Positions 47,945-55,654 of a DNA stretch of 64,000 nucleotides are shown one piece after another. The stretch is from NCBI GenBank assembly GCA_963830065.1, contig CAWHLA010000010.1:62001-126000 (forward strand), written 5' to 3'. Numbering within the stretch: position 1 is the stretch's first letter; the number at the start of each line of letters is the position of its first letter. This DNA is from JACCZR01 sp963830065. GTDB taxonomy: Bacteria; Actinomycetota; Thermoleophilia; Solirubrobacterales; Thermoleophilaceae. Made by a program: the position numbers and the translations under genes. A model generated the notes under the pieces. That model worked only from the letters and a program-made list of their open reading frames with translations, had not been told where the DNA came from and did no database searches.

Positions 47945-49569
47945 TGCGCTGGTGGGGTTGGGGGGAGGACGGGCACGACCCCGAGCTGACGCCCGCTGCC
48001 GAAGCGATGCTCAGCGAGGAGCTGGGCGCGGACCCGTCGATCCGCCGTGAGCACGCCTCGCTGGAGGGCGTCGAGCTCGCTACGCCGCGTCTGAGCCCGG
48101 CGGCACACGCCGCGCTCGCGGCCAGCGCCGGCCCCGAGGCCCTTCTCATCGACACCGACACGCGGGTGCAGCACGCGGCCGGTCGCGGCTACGCCGACCT
48201 CGTCCGCCTCCGAGCCGGCGACTTCTCGGGCGCGCCCGACGCGGTGCTGGTCCCCGGCTCCGCCGAGCAGGTCGCAGCGGTGCTGGCCGCCTGCGCCGAG
48301 CACGGGGTGGCCGTGGTGCCCTTCGGCGGTGGCACGAGCGTGGTCGGGGGGGTGGAGCCGGTCAAGGGGGGTCACGACGCGGTCGTCACGCTGGACCTGT
48401 CGCGGCTGGACTCGATCGCAGACATCGACAAGGTGTCGTTGACGGCCACGTTCGGCGCGGGGCTGTTCGGCCCCCGCGCCGAGGACGAGCTGGGCGTTCT
48501 GGGCCTCACCCTGGGTCACTTCCCGCAGTCGTTCGAGTTCTCGACGGTGGGCGGCTGGGTGGCCACCCGTTCGGCGGGCCAGGCCTCGAGCGGATACGGG
48601 CGGATCGATGAGCTGGTGGAGGGGCTGCGGCTGTGCGCCCCCGCCGGCGAGCTGGTGCTGGGGCCGATCCCGGCCACCGCCGCGGGCCCGTCGCTGCTGG
48701 AGCTCGCCGTGGGCTCGGAGGGCGCCCTGGGCGTGATCACCGAGGCCACCCTCCGCGTTCGGCCGGCCCCTCAGGAGCGCATCTACGAGGGCTGGTCGTT
48801 TTCCTCCTTCGACGCCGGCTGCGAGGTGTTGAGGGCACTTGCGCAGCGCGGCGGGTCGCCCGACGTCGCGCGCCTGTCCGACGAGGAGGAGACGCGCCTG
48901 TCGATGGCCCAGGCCGGGGAGGGGCGGGCCCAGCGCCTGGGCCGCGCCTACCTCAAGGCCCGCGGCCACGAGGGCGGCTGCCTGGCGATCGTGGGCTACG
49001 AGGGCAGCCAAGACGACGTCTCCGAGCGCCAGAAGCGCACTGGAGCTCTGCTGCGGGCGGGCGGCGGCGTGTCGCTGGGCGGACGCCCCGGGCGGACGTG
49101 GGAGCACGGGCGGTTCGCCGGTCCTTACCTGCGCGACGTCCTGATGGACCGCGGGATCATGGTGGAGACGCTGGAGACCGCCGGCTCCTGGAGCGGCCTG
49201 GCGGACCTGCGCGCCGCGGTGGACGGCGCCCTGCGCCAGTCGCTGACCGACCGCGGCACGCCGCCGCTGGTGATGTGCCACGTCTCGCACCTGTATCCGT
49301 CGGGGGCCTCGCTCTACTTCACCTTCCTCGCCCGCCAGGAGGAGGGCGCCGAGCTCGAGCAGTGGAGCGCCGCCAAGAGCGCGGCCAGCGAAGCGATCGT
49401 GAAATCCGGCGGCACCATCACCCACCACCACGCCGTGGGCCGCGACCACCTCCCGTGGATGCGCGACGAGGTGGGCGATGTGGGCATCGGGCTGCTCCGG
49501 GCCGCCAAGCGCGAGCTCGACCCCACGGGGATCATGAACCCCGGGAAGCTGGTGTCGCTGCCTGGTTAG
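47944..49569 (+). CDS. FAD-linked oxidase, alkyl-dihydroxyacetonephosphate-synthase-like
   Basis: 541 residues. N-terminal residues MRWWGWGEDGHDPELTPAAE match the WWGWG opening common to bacterial AGPS-like proteins. The FAD-binding type-4 domain has VPFGGGTSVVGGVEP and AVGSEGALGVITEATLRV. The C-terminal oxidase-type domain includes TITHHHAVGRDHLPWM and ends with DPTGIMNPGKLVS. AGPS makes ether lipids by swapping acyl for alkyl on DHAP. Related glycolate/lactate-type oxidases are an alternative, but the WWGWG start and HHH motif favour AGPS-like. Confidence 0.82.
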   Translation: MRWWGWGEDGHDPELTPAAEAMLSEELGADPSIRREHASLEGVELATPRLSPAAHAALAASAGPEALLIDTDTRVQHAAGRGYADLVRLRAGDFSGAPDAVLVPGSAEQVAAVLAACAEHGVAVVPFGGGTSVVGGVEPVKGGHDAVVTLDLSRLDSIADIDKVSLTATFGAGLFGPRAEDELGVLGLTLGHFPQSFEFSTVGGWVATRSAGQASSGYGRIDELVEGLRLCAPAGELVLGPIPATAAGPSLLELAVGSEGALGVITEATLRVRPAPQERIYEGWSFSSFDAGCEVLRALAQRGGSPDVARLSDEEETRLSMAQAGEGRAQRLGRAYLKARGHEGGCLAIVGYEGSQDDVSERQKRTGALLRAGGGVSLGGRPGRTWEHGRFAGPYLRDVLMDRGIMVETLETAGSWSGLADLRAAVDGALRQSLTDRGTPPLVMCHVSHLYPSGASLYFTFLARQEEGAELEQWSAAKSAASEAIVKSGGTITHHHAVGRDHLPWMRDEVGDVGIGLLRAAKRELDPTGIMNPGKLVSLPG

Positions 49570-50600
49570 GGCTGCTGCTGGGGCTGCTGGGGCAGCTGCT
49601 GCTGTTGCTGCTGGCCTGCGCCCGGGACCTGCGGCTGGGCGCCGCCCTTCAACGGCGCGAGCGGGCCGCGCAGGATCGACTGGCCGGAGTGCTTGGCGTT
49701 GCGGTCGATCGGCTCGCGCGAGATGTCGATGGACTGGAACTTGTCGAAGTCCTTCGGCAGCGGGCCGGCACCCTGGTAGCGGCCCTGCTTGTCGGTGACC
49801 TGGGCGCCGATCGACTGGGCGTCGCCGTCGGAGTTGTACAGCCAGACCTCGTAGGCGGTGCGGCGCGCGCTGGGGGGCAGCTGGGCCTGGACGATCAGTT
49901 GTCGCTGGTTGCCGCGCTCGGCCACTACGGCCACGCCGCCGCCCTGCTTGTTGCCGTCGACGGGGCGAAGGACGGTCTGGCCGACGAGCCGCGGCTGGTT
50001 GCTGTTCGACGCGCGCTCGGTGGGCTCGTCGTCCTCGGTCAGGACACCCACGGGCCAGACCAGGATGACCAGGGCGGCGATCACCGCCAGGGCAGCGCCG
50101 GCGACCAGCAGCCGGCGGCGGCGCACCGCGGAGCGGGCCTCGGGGGTGAGGGGACGGCGGGGCCGCTCGTCCTCGTCGTCCTCGTCGGCCGCGGGACGGC
50201 CGCGTTCGCGGCGGGGCTTGCGCTCCGCGCGGGCCGATGCGCGGTCGCCCTCGGGAATGGCGGGGCGATCTTCGCCCTCGTAGAGATCGTCGAGTGAGTC
50301 GAGCAGCGAACGCGCCCAGGCGCGGGCGGCCTCAGAGCGGCGCAGGTGCCCGCGGGTGGCGGTGGACTCCGGGCCGGTCTGCTGGCCGAGCACATAGTCG
50401 GCGAGCTGGCCGCGCCAGTCCTCGTCGACGGCCGCGGCCGTTGCGGGCGCCAGCTCCACCAGGGCGGTCTGGGCGAGGTCGCGCACGCGATCCTCGGGCA
50501 TCCCGAGCATGTCGGACAGCTCCGCGTAGGACTGTCCCCGCTTTAGGATGAGCTCGACTATTGCCCGCTGGTCGGCGGAAAGCTGGTCAAAGGTGGCCAC
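49566..50600 (-). CDS. Fusion of sigma-region-4-like HTH, membrane anchor and RskA-type anti-sigma domain
   Basis: 344 residues. The N-terminus (about 5-50, LSADQRAIVELILKRGQSYAELSDMLGMPEDRVRDLAQTAL) resembles sigma region 4. A disordered charged stretch (120-160) and one membrane helix (about 165-187, LLVAGAALAVIAALVILVWP) follow. The extracytoplasmic part matches the RskA/anti-sigma-K C-terminal domain: AYEVWLYNSDGDAQSIGAQV and FDKFQSIDISREP. The tail is Gln-rich. A sigma-like HTH fused to an anti-sigma could compete for promoters or RNAP; function is inference. Its 3' end overlaps the flavoenzyme stop by 4 bases. Confidence 0.8.
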   Translation of the reverse strand: MATFDQLSADQRAIVELILKRGQSYAELSDMLGMPEDRVRDLAQTALVELAPATAAAVDEDWRGQLADYVLGQQTGPESTATRGHLRRSEAARAWARSLLDSLDDLYEGEDRPAIPEGDRASARAERKPRRERGRPAADEDDEDERPRRPLTPEARSAVRRRRLLVAGAALAVIAALVILVWPVGVLTEDDEPTERASNSNQPRLVGQTVLRPVDGNKQGGGVAVVAERGNQRQLIVQAQLPPSARRTAYEVWLYNSDGDAQSIGAQVTDKQGRYQGAGPLPKDFDKFQSIDISREPIDRNAKHSGQSILRGPLAPLKGGAQPQVPGAGQQQQQQLPQQPQQQP

Positions 50601-50628
50601 GCTGGAGCGGAACTGTAGCCTGCGCAGC

Positions 50629-51021
50629 GTGGGCGCCGATCCACAACAGCTCGAGGGAACCCTCGACGGCGTCCTCGGGTTCGAGTTCCTCCAGATGGGT
50701 GACGAAGAGGCGCACGCTCGCTTCGAGGTCGGACCCCAGCACCGCCAGCCGATGGGAATCGTCCACGGGGGTACCTACGCGGCCCTGGCGGAGAGCCTGT
50801 GCTCGATCGCGACCTACTCCGCCGTGAGCCCCGAGGCCGTCGCGATGGGCCAGTCCAACTCGACCAGCTTCCTGCGGCCGGTGTCCGAGGGCACCGTCCA
50901 GGCCGTCGCGCGCCGCAGGCACCGGGGGCGCACCACCTGGGTGTGGGACGTCGACTTCACCGACGAGCAGGACCGGTTGTGCGCCACCACCCGGGTGACC
51001 ATGGCGGTGCGGCCCGCCTAG
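50629..51021 (+). CDS. PaaI-type hotdog thioesterase
   Basis: 130 residues, hotdog fold. GIVHGGTYAALAESLCSIAT carries the HGG...E active-site motif of the PaaI/YdiI group, followed by STSFLRPVSEGTVQAVARR. The start is the GTG at 50629, 7 bases after TAGCCT (50616-50621); the longer open frame upstream has no homology. Divergent from the anti-sigma fusion gene with only 28 bases between starts, so the promoters overlap. The acyl-CoA substrate is unknown. Confidence 0.85.
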   Translation: MGADPQQLEGTLDGVLGFEFLQMGDEEAHARFEVGPQHRQPMGIVHGGTYAALAESLCSIATYSAVSPEAVAMGQSNSTSFLRPVSEGTVQAVARRRHRGRTTWVWDVDFTDEQDRLCATTRVTMAVRPA

Positions 51022-52814
51022 AGGGCGCGCAGCCGGCGTGAGCCCTCGGGGGGCTCCACGCGGGACTCGTAGCGGCTGGTGATCGGCAGCCGCCGGTCGC
51101 GGCCGAAGGCGCGGGTGGAGATGCGGATGCCGGGCGGGGCCTGGCGGCGCTTGTACTCGGCGCCGTCGACCATCCGCACCACGCGCTCCACGTCTTCGGC
51201 GGGCAGCCCGCGGCGCACCAGCTCGCCCGCGTCGAGGTCGCCCTCGATGTAGCCCTCGAGGATCTCGTCGAGCACCTCGTATGGGGGCAGCGAGTCCTCG
51301 TCGAGCTGTTCCTCTCGCAGTTCCGCGGACGGCGGGCGCTCGAGCACGGACTCGGGCACCAGCTCGCCGTCGCCCGCCTGCGCGTTGCGCCAGCGCACCA
51401 GCCGGTACACCCAGCCCTTGTACACGTCCTTCAACACGGCGAAGCCGCCGGCCATGTCGCCGTAGAGGGTGGCGTAGCCCACCGAGAGCTCGGACTTGTT
51501 GCCGGTGGTCAGCACCAGCGAGCCGAACTTGTTGGACAGGGCCATGACCACGTTGCCGCGGATGCGGGCCTGGACGTTCTCCTCGGTCAGGTCGGGCTCG
51601 CGGCCCTCGAAGGGGGCGGAGAGCAGCTGTTCGTAGGACGTCATCACGTCCTGGATCTCGAGCTCCATGAAGTCGGTCCCCAGGTTCTCGGCGATCGCCC
51701 GGGCGTCGGCGCGGGTGCCCTCTGACGAGAAGGGGGAGGGCATCGACACGCACTGCACGCGGTCGGCGCCCAGCGCGTCAGCCGCCACCTGGGCGACCAG
51801 CGCCGAGTCGATCCCGCCCGAGAGCGCGATCACCACCGAGGAGAAGCCGTTCTTGTCGACGTAGTCGCGCACCCCGAGGCGAAGCGCGGCGTAGATCTCG
51901 GCCTCCAGCGACAGCGGTTCGTCGACCGGGCCGGTGGTCACCTCGTCGGGCGCGGCGGCGTCCACCGACAGCTCGGCCAGGTGCTCGACCTCGAACTGCG
52001 GGATGCCCGCGTCCGCCCGCCTCCGGCGCCGGCGCACGTTGGTGCGGTGGCGCGGGTCGCGCAGGCGTCCCCCGGCGGCAGCGGCCGGGTCGATGGTCCC
52101 CACCGTCAGCGCCTCCTCGAACTGCGGCGCCCGGGCCACCACCGACCCGTCCCAGTCGAGCAGCAGGCTGTGGCCGTCGAAGACCAGCTCGTCCTGGCCG
52201 CCGACGCTGTTGCAGAAGGCCACGGCGGTGAGGTTGTCCCGCGCGCGCTGGGCGAGCATGTGCTCGCGCGTCCTGCCCTTGCCGGCGTGGTACGGCGAGG
52301 CCGACAGGTTCACGATCAGCCGCGCACCGGCCAAGGCCTCGGTGGTGACCGGCGGGCCCGGCTCCCAGATGTCGTCGCAGACGGTGACCCCGACGGTCAC
52401 GTCGTCGAGCTCGAAGACGGCGGGCCGCTGGCCGTTCTGGAAGTAGCGCTGCTCGTCGAAGACGCCGTAGTTGGGCAGGTACATCTTGCGGTAGACCGCG
52501 CTCACCTGGCCGTCCGCCAGCAGCGCCGCGGCGTTGTAGACGTCGTCCGCCCGCTCGGGGAAGCCGACCACGGCCACGATCCCCTGGGTCTGGGAGGCGA
52601 TGTCCTCCAGCGCCTGGCCGACCGCGTCGAGGAAGTGGGTCTTCAGCAGCAGGTCCTCGGGCGGGTAGCCGGTGAGGGCCAGCTCGGGGAAGACCACCAC
52701 GTTCGCGTCCTCGCTGCGGGCCCGCGCGGTGTACTCGTTGATCAGCCGGGCGTTCCCGGCGATGTCTCCCACCGTCGGGTTGATCTGAGCGAGAGCTACG
52801 CGGAGGGGAGCCAT
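51018..52814 (-). CDS. nadE: NAD+ synthetase, glutamine-dependent
   Basis: 598 residues, two domains. The N-terminal nitrilase-type glutaminase has its triad at Glu44 (FPELALTGYPPEDLL), Lys110 (YRKMYLPNYGVFDE) and Cys146 (VTVCDDIWEP). The C-terminal ATP-pyrophosphatase/NAD synthetase domain has VIALSGGIDSALVAQVA and LTTGNKSELSVGYATLYGDM. A TAATCT box lies ~9 bases before the ATG. Divergent from the hydrolase gene at 52843. Confidence 0.97.
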   Translation of the reverse strand: MAPLRVALAQINPTVGDIAGNARLINEYTARARSEDANVVVFPELALTGYPPEDLLLKTHFLDAVGQALEDIASQTQGIVAVVGFPERADDVYNAAALLADGQVSAVYRKMYLPNYGVFDEQRYFQNGQRPAVFELDDVTVGVTVCDDIWEPGPPVTTEALAGARLIVNLSASPYHAGKGRTREHMLAQRARDNLTAVAFCNSVGGQDELVFDGHSLLLDWDGSVVARAPQFEEALTVGTIDPAAAAGGRLRDPRHRTNVRRRRRRADAGIPQFEVEHLAELSVDAAAPDEVTTGPVDEPLSLEAEIYAALRLGVRDYVDKNGFSSVVIALSGGIDSALVAQVAADALGADRVQCVSMPSPFSSEGTRADARAIAENLGTDFMELEIQDVMTSYEQLLSAPFEGREPDLTEENVQARIRGNVVMALSNKFGSLVLTTGNKSELSVGYATLYGDMAGGFAVLKDVYKGWVYRLVRWRNAQAGDGELVPESVLERPPSAELREEQLDEDSLPPYEVLDEILEGYIEGDLDAGELVRRGLPAEDVERVVRMVDGAEYKRRQAPPGIRISTRAFGRDRRLPITSRYESRVEPPEGSRRLRAL

Positions 52815-52842
52815 GGCCTCTTGAGATTATGCTCGCCCGGCC

Positions 52843-53712
52843 GTGGCCGAGCGTTCTCTCCCCGAGGTAGAAGGTGTCCAGCACCGCTGGGTCCACATCG
52901 CGGGCGGGCTGCGCGTGCACGTCGCCGAGGCGGGCGAGGGCCCGCCACTGCTGCTCCTGCACGGCTGGCCGCAGCATTGGTGGATGTGGAAGGGCGTCAT
53001 CCCCGCCCTGGCGGAGAGGCATCGAGTGATCTGCCCCGACCTGCGCGGGCACGGCTGGACCGACGCGCCCCCCTGGGGCTACGAGAAGGAGGGGATGGCC
53101 TCGGACGCCCTCGCGCTGCTCGACGCGCTCGAGATCGAGCGCGTGGGGATGCTGGGCCACGACTGGGGCGGGTTCGTCGGCTTTCTGCTCAGCCTGCGGG
53201 CGCCCGACCGGATCGAGCGCCTTATGACCCTGAACACCGGCCACCCGCTGAGCGAACCCAGTGCTCAGCGCGCGCTGGGCCTGTTCCGCTTCTGGTACGC
53301 CGCCCTGCTGGGCACGCCGCTGGTGGGGGAGCGCCTGCTGCGCTCGGGGGGCGTGGCCAAGGCGATGAGCGGTCAGCTCGTGCCCCGGGTGTGGACCGAG
53401 CAGGAGGCGCACGTCTATCTGGACCAGTTCCTCGAGCCCGCGCGGGCGCGTGCGGCCAGCCAGGTCTACCGGAGCTTCCTGCTTAGGGACACCCCGTCGG
53501 TGCTGCGCGGCGACTACCGCGGCAAGCGGCTGCGCCAGCCGGTGCTGGTGCTGCACGGGACCGACGACCCCGTGCTCCCGATCGAAGCGGTGTCCGACCT
53601 GCCCCAGCACGCCGACGACTGCCGGGTGGAGCCGGTCGAGGGAGTCACCCACTTCGTCGCCGACGAGGTGCCCGACCTGGTGGCCGAGCGGGCCGTCGGC
53701 TTCTTCGCCTAG
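52843..53712 (+). CDS. Alpha/beta hydrolase, epoxide hydrolase/haloalkane dehalogenase-like
   Basis: 289 residues. LLLHGWPQHWWMWKGVIP is the oxyanion HGxP motif. The nucleophile is Asp107 in GHDWGGFVG, an Asp rather than Ser, as in epoxide hydrolases and haloalkane dehalogenases. VLVLHGTDDPVLP has the acid and GVTHFVADEVP the His. The substrate is not predictable. Start GTG with TATGCT 9 bases upstream. Ends before repeat copy 2. Confidence 0.87.
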   Translation: MAERSLPEVEGVQHRWVHIAGGLRVHVAEAGEGPPLLLLHGWPQHWWMWKGVIPALAERHRVICPDLRGHGWTDAPPWGYEKEGMASDALALLDALEIERVGMLGHDWGGFVGFLLSLRAPDRIERLMTLNTGHPLSEPSAQRALGLFRFWYAALLGTPLVGERLLRSGGVAKAMSGQLVPRVWTEQEAHVYLDQFLEPARARAASQVYRSFLLRDTPSVLRGDYRGKRLRQPVLVLHGTDDPVLPIEAVSDLPQHADDCRVEPVEGVTHFVADEVPDLVAERAVGFFA

Positions 53713-53816
53713 CCGCCTGCGCGGTGTTCGCCGGCGGCACGAACGACTAGCAACGAGGATCGCGGAGCCCACCCCTCCCTCGTTGCTCGAGACGAAGCAC
53801 ACACGCGTTCCTACAA

Positions 53817-53858
53817 AGTCCTCAGCCGCCTGAGGACTTTTCGAGAGCTGCGCGCTGT
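53817..53858 (+). repeat. Repeated hairpin element, copy 2 (likely bidirectional terminator)
   Basis: GTCCTCAGCCGCCTGAGGAC followed by TTTTCGAGAGCTG. Same element as 8788-8830. The T-run on the plus strand and the TTTG after the stem on the minus strand suit termination in both directions, between the epoxide-hydrolase-like gene and the beta-lactamase-like gene. Confidence 0.7.
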
Positions 53859-53879
53859 CGCGCCCGGGCGGCGGACGCC

Positions 53880-54651
53880 TCAGCCGGCGAACAGCCGCGC
53901 GGCCACGCCCCGCAACGTCGCCGTTCCGTAGCGGTGGGAGGGGTTGCCGTCGGTCATCACGGCAACGGCGAACCGCTCGCCGCCCCGCGCGAACAGGGCG
54001 ATCTCGTGGACCAGGCGGCCCCGGGCGGTCCGGCGCCAGCCGCCCTTGAAGTAGGTGGTCCAACCCGCCTGCGCGGGCCGCGCGGGCCGCGCCCCAGCGC
54101 TGCCAGGGCACCACCGAGGCCAGCAGCTTGCGCGCCAGGCGGCGTGACCGCCGCGGCGTCAGCCGCGAGAAGCGCATCATGAAGCGGGCCCCGTCGGCGG
54201 CGCTGAGCATCGCCCGGGTCCAGTTCCCCTGCACCGAGAACGCCCGCAATCGCGCCCGGGCGGCGAGCCGGCGCAGCCCACCCGGCCCGACGCGCCGGTA
54301 CAGGGCGGTCGCGGCCCTGTTGTCCGAGCGCTGGACCATCGCGGCGAGGGCACGTCGCTCGGCTCGGGACACGCCGCGGCTGCGGATCCTTCGCAGGTAG
54401 GCCACGAGGATCATCGCCTTGACCGTGCTGGCCGCCACGAAGGTCCGCCGGGCCGCGTGCCCGTGCAGGCGCCCGCGCGAATCGATCACCGCGAGCGAAT
54501 TCACGCCCGCGCGGCCCTTCACGTACTCCCGCGCGGCCCGGATGCTCGCCGGCCCGGGCTCGGCGGCCGCCGCGGCGGGCGCGGGCGCCACGAGGGCGAG
54601 CGCTAGGACAGCGAGCGCTAGGAGACCCGCGCGAGCTGTGCGCCGGTGCAA
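53880..54651 (-). pseudogene. Class A beta-lactamase-like serine hydrolase, frameshifted
   Basis: An exported protein: signal peptide (1-30, LLALAVLALALVAPAPAAAAA), then the active site AASTVKAM (Ser75-x-x-Lys78) and RSDN (109-111). The frame breaks at a run of four C on the plus strand (54092-54095). Removing one base restores a reading ending in GWTTYFKGGWRRTARG (KGG in place of KTG), HEIALFARGGERFAVAVMTDG and LRGVAARLFAG to the TGA at 53880. This is a one-base insertion or a sequencing error in a homopolymer. It could be a genuine beta-lactamase, a PBP-like transpeptidase or another serine hydrolase. Confidence 0.8.
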
Positions 54652-55067
54652 TTCAGCAGCTTGCGGGGGTTGACCTCGAACAGGCTGTGGCCGTCGCCCG
54701 CCGCGGCCCAGACGCAGTCGTGCGCGAGCAGGTCCTCGTCAATCACGGTGGGCAGGTCGTGGCCAAATGGGGCCACTCCGCCGACCGCGTAGCCGGTGGC
54801 CGCCCGGACCTCGTCGGGGGTGGCCTGGCGGACCTCGGCACAGTCGAAGATGTCGGCGAGCCGGTCGGTGTCGACCCGGTGGGCGCCGGAGGCGATGCAC
54901 ACGACCGGGTCCCCGTCGCACACGAACACCAGCGATTTGGCTATCTGCGCGTCCTCGCAGCCCACCGCCTGCGCAGCCTCGCCCACCGTGGCGGTGGAGG
55001 AGTCGAGGTTGCGCACGTCCACCTCGAGGCCCAGGCGCCGAGCGCTCTCGATCACCTTGTCGCGCAC
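54618..55067 (-). CDS. YbaK/ProX-type aminoacyl-tRNA deacylase
   Basis: 149 residues, homologous to the INS editing domain of ProRS. It deacylates mischarged tRNA such as Ala- or Cys-tRNA-Pro. IAKSLVFVCDGDPVVCIASG carries the conserved Lys, and AVGGVAPFGHDLPTVIDEDLL carries the GxxxPFG segment. GTG start at 55067 with TACGAT (55074-55079) 6 bases upstream, so it may be leaderless. Overlaps the beta-lactamase-like gene by 34 bases. Confidence 0.88.
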   Translation of the reverse strand: MRDKVIESARRLGLEVDVRNLDSSTATVGEAAQAVGCEDAQIAKSLVFVCDGDPVVCIASGAHRVDTDRLADIFDCAEVRQATPDEVRAATGYAVGGVAPFGHDLPTVIDEDLLAHDCVWAAAGDGHSLFEVNPRKLLNCTGAQLARVS

Positions 55068-55081
55068 GTACTAATCGTACG

Positions 55082-55654
55082 TTACCTGCGAGCCCAGCGA
55101 AGCAGCCACCGCCGGGCGGGCCGCACGTAGCGGGCGGGTTGCTGATGCTGGGCTCCGCCCATGACCACCAGCCTGGCGCGAGGCGCCCTGCGGTCGTACC
55201 GGCGCGCGTCTGACAGAGGCGTCGTGAGATCCCGGTCGCCATGGAGTATCAAGTGGGGAGCAGACCGCCGGCTCGGCATCGGCCGACGCACCCGCCGCCC
55301 GCGCGCGGTGTCGATGCCCAGCAGCCGCCAGCTGATAGCGGGAAAATGCGAATGGCGCGCCCAGGCATCGAGGTGATAGACCCCGGCGACGGAAACCGCG
55401 GCCGTCACGTCGCGCCTCGCGGCGAGCCGCGTGGCGATGTACCCACCAGAGCTGAAGCCGTAGGCGAGCACGCGCCCTTTGTGGCGCCGAGCGACCCTTT
55501 GCACTCTCCTGTACGCCCGCTCGGGATCTCCGTAGGGGTACGCCACGCGTTCGACCCGTGCTTCGGGGGCCAAGCGGTGCAGTGCATAGGCCTGGTCTTG
55601 CATCTCGGCCGGGGAACCACCCACGAACGCTCCGCCGTGGATGACGAGGATCAG
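55082..55654 (-). CDS. Esterase/lipase, hormone-sensitive-lipase-like, apparently from a CTG start
   Basis: About 190 residues. LVIHGGAFVGG is the HGG oxyanion motif, YGFSSGGYIATRLA the nucleophile elbow (GFSSG), HLILHGDRDLTTPL the acid, and MGGAQHQQPARY holds a candidate His. No ATG, GTG or TTG occurs between this motif and the end of the upstream gene. The CTG at 55652-55654 overlaps that gene's stop as CTGA, exactly like the ATGA/GTGA overlaps seen elsewhere. Paired with a wax ester synthase, a lipid-ester substrate is plausible (inference). Confidence 0.75.
   Translation of the reverse strand: MILVIHGGAFVGGSPAEMQDQAYALHRLAPEARVERVAYPYGDPERAYRRVQRVARRHKGRVLAYGFSSGGYIATRLAARRDVTAAVSVAGVYHLDAWARHSHFPAISWRLLGIDTARGRRVRRPMPSRRSAPHLILHGDRDLTTPLSDARRYDRRAPRARLVVMGGAQHQQPARYVRPARRWLLRWARR

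Noticed and set aside
49570..49620. CTG/CAG-rich short repeat tract
   Set aside because: It encodes the Gln-rich tail of the anti-sigma fusion on the minus strand; not an independent repeat element.
51778..54651. 957-codon minus-strand frame spanning several genes
   Set aside because: Only its first part is the beta-lactamase-like gene; the rest is antisense to the hydrolase gene and an out-of-frame shadow of nadE, entered through the frameshift.
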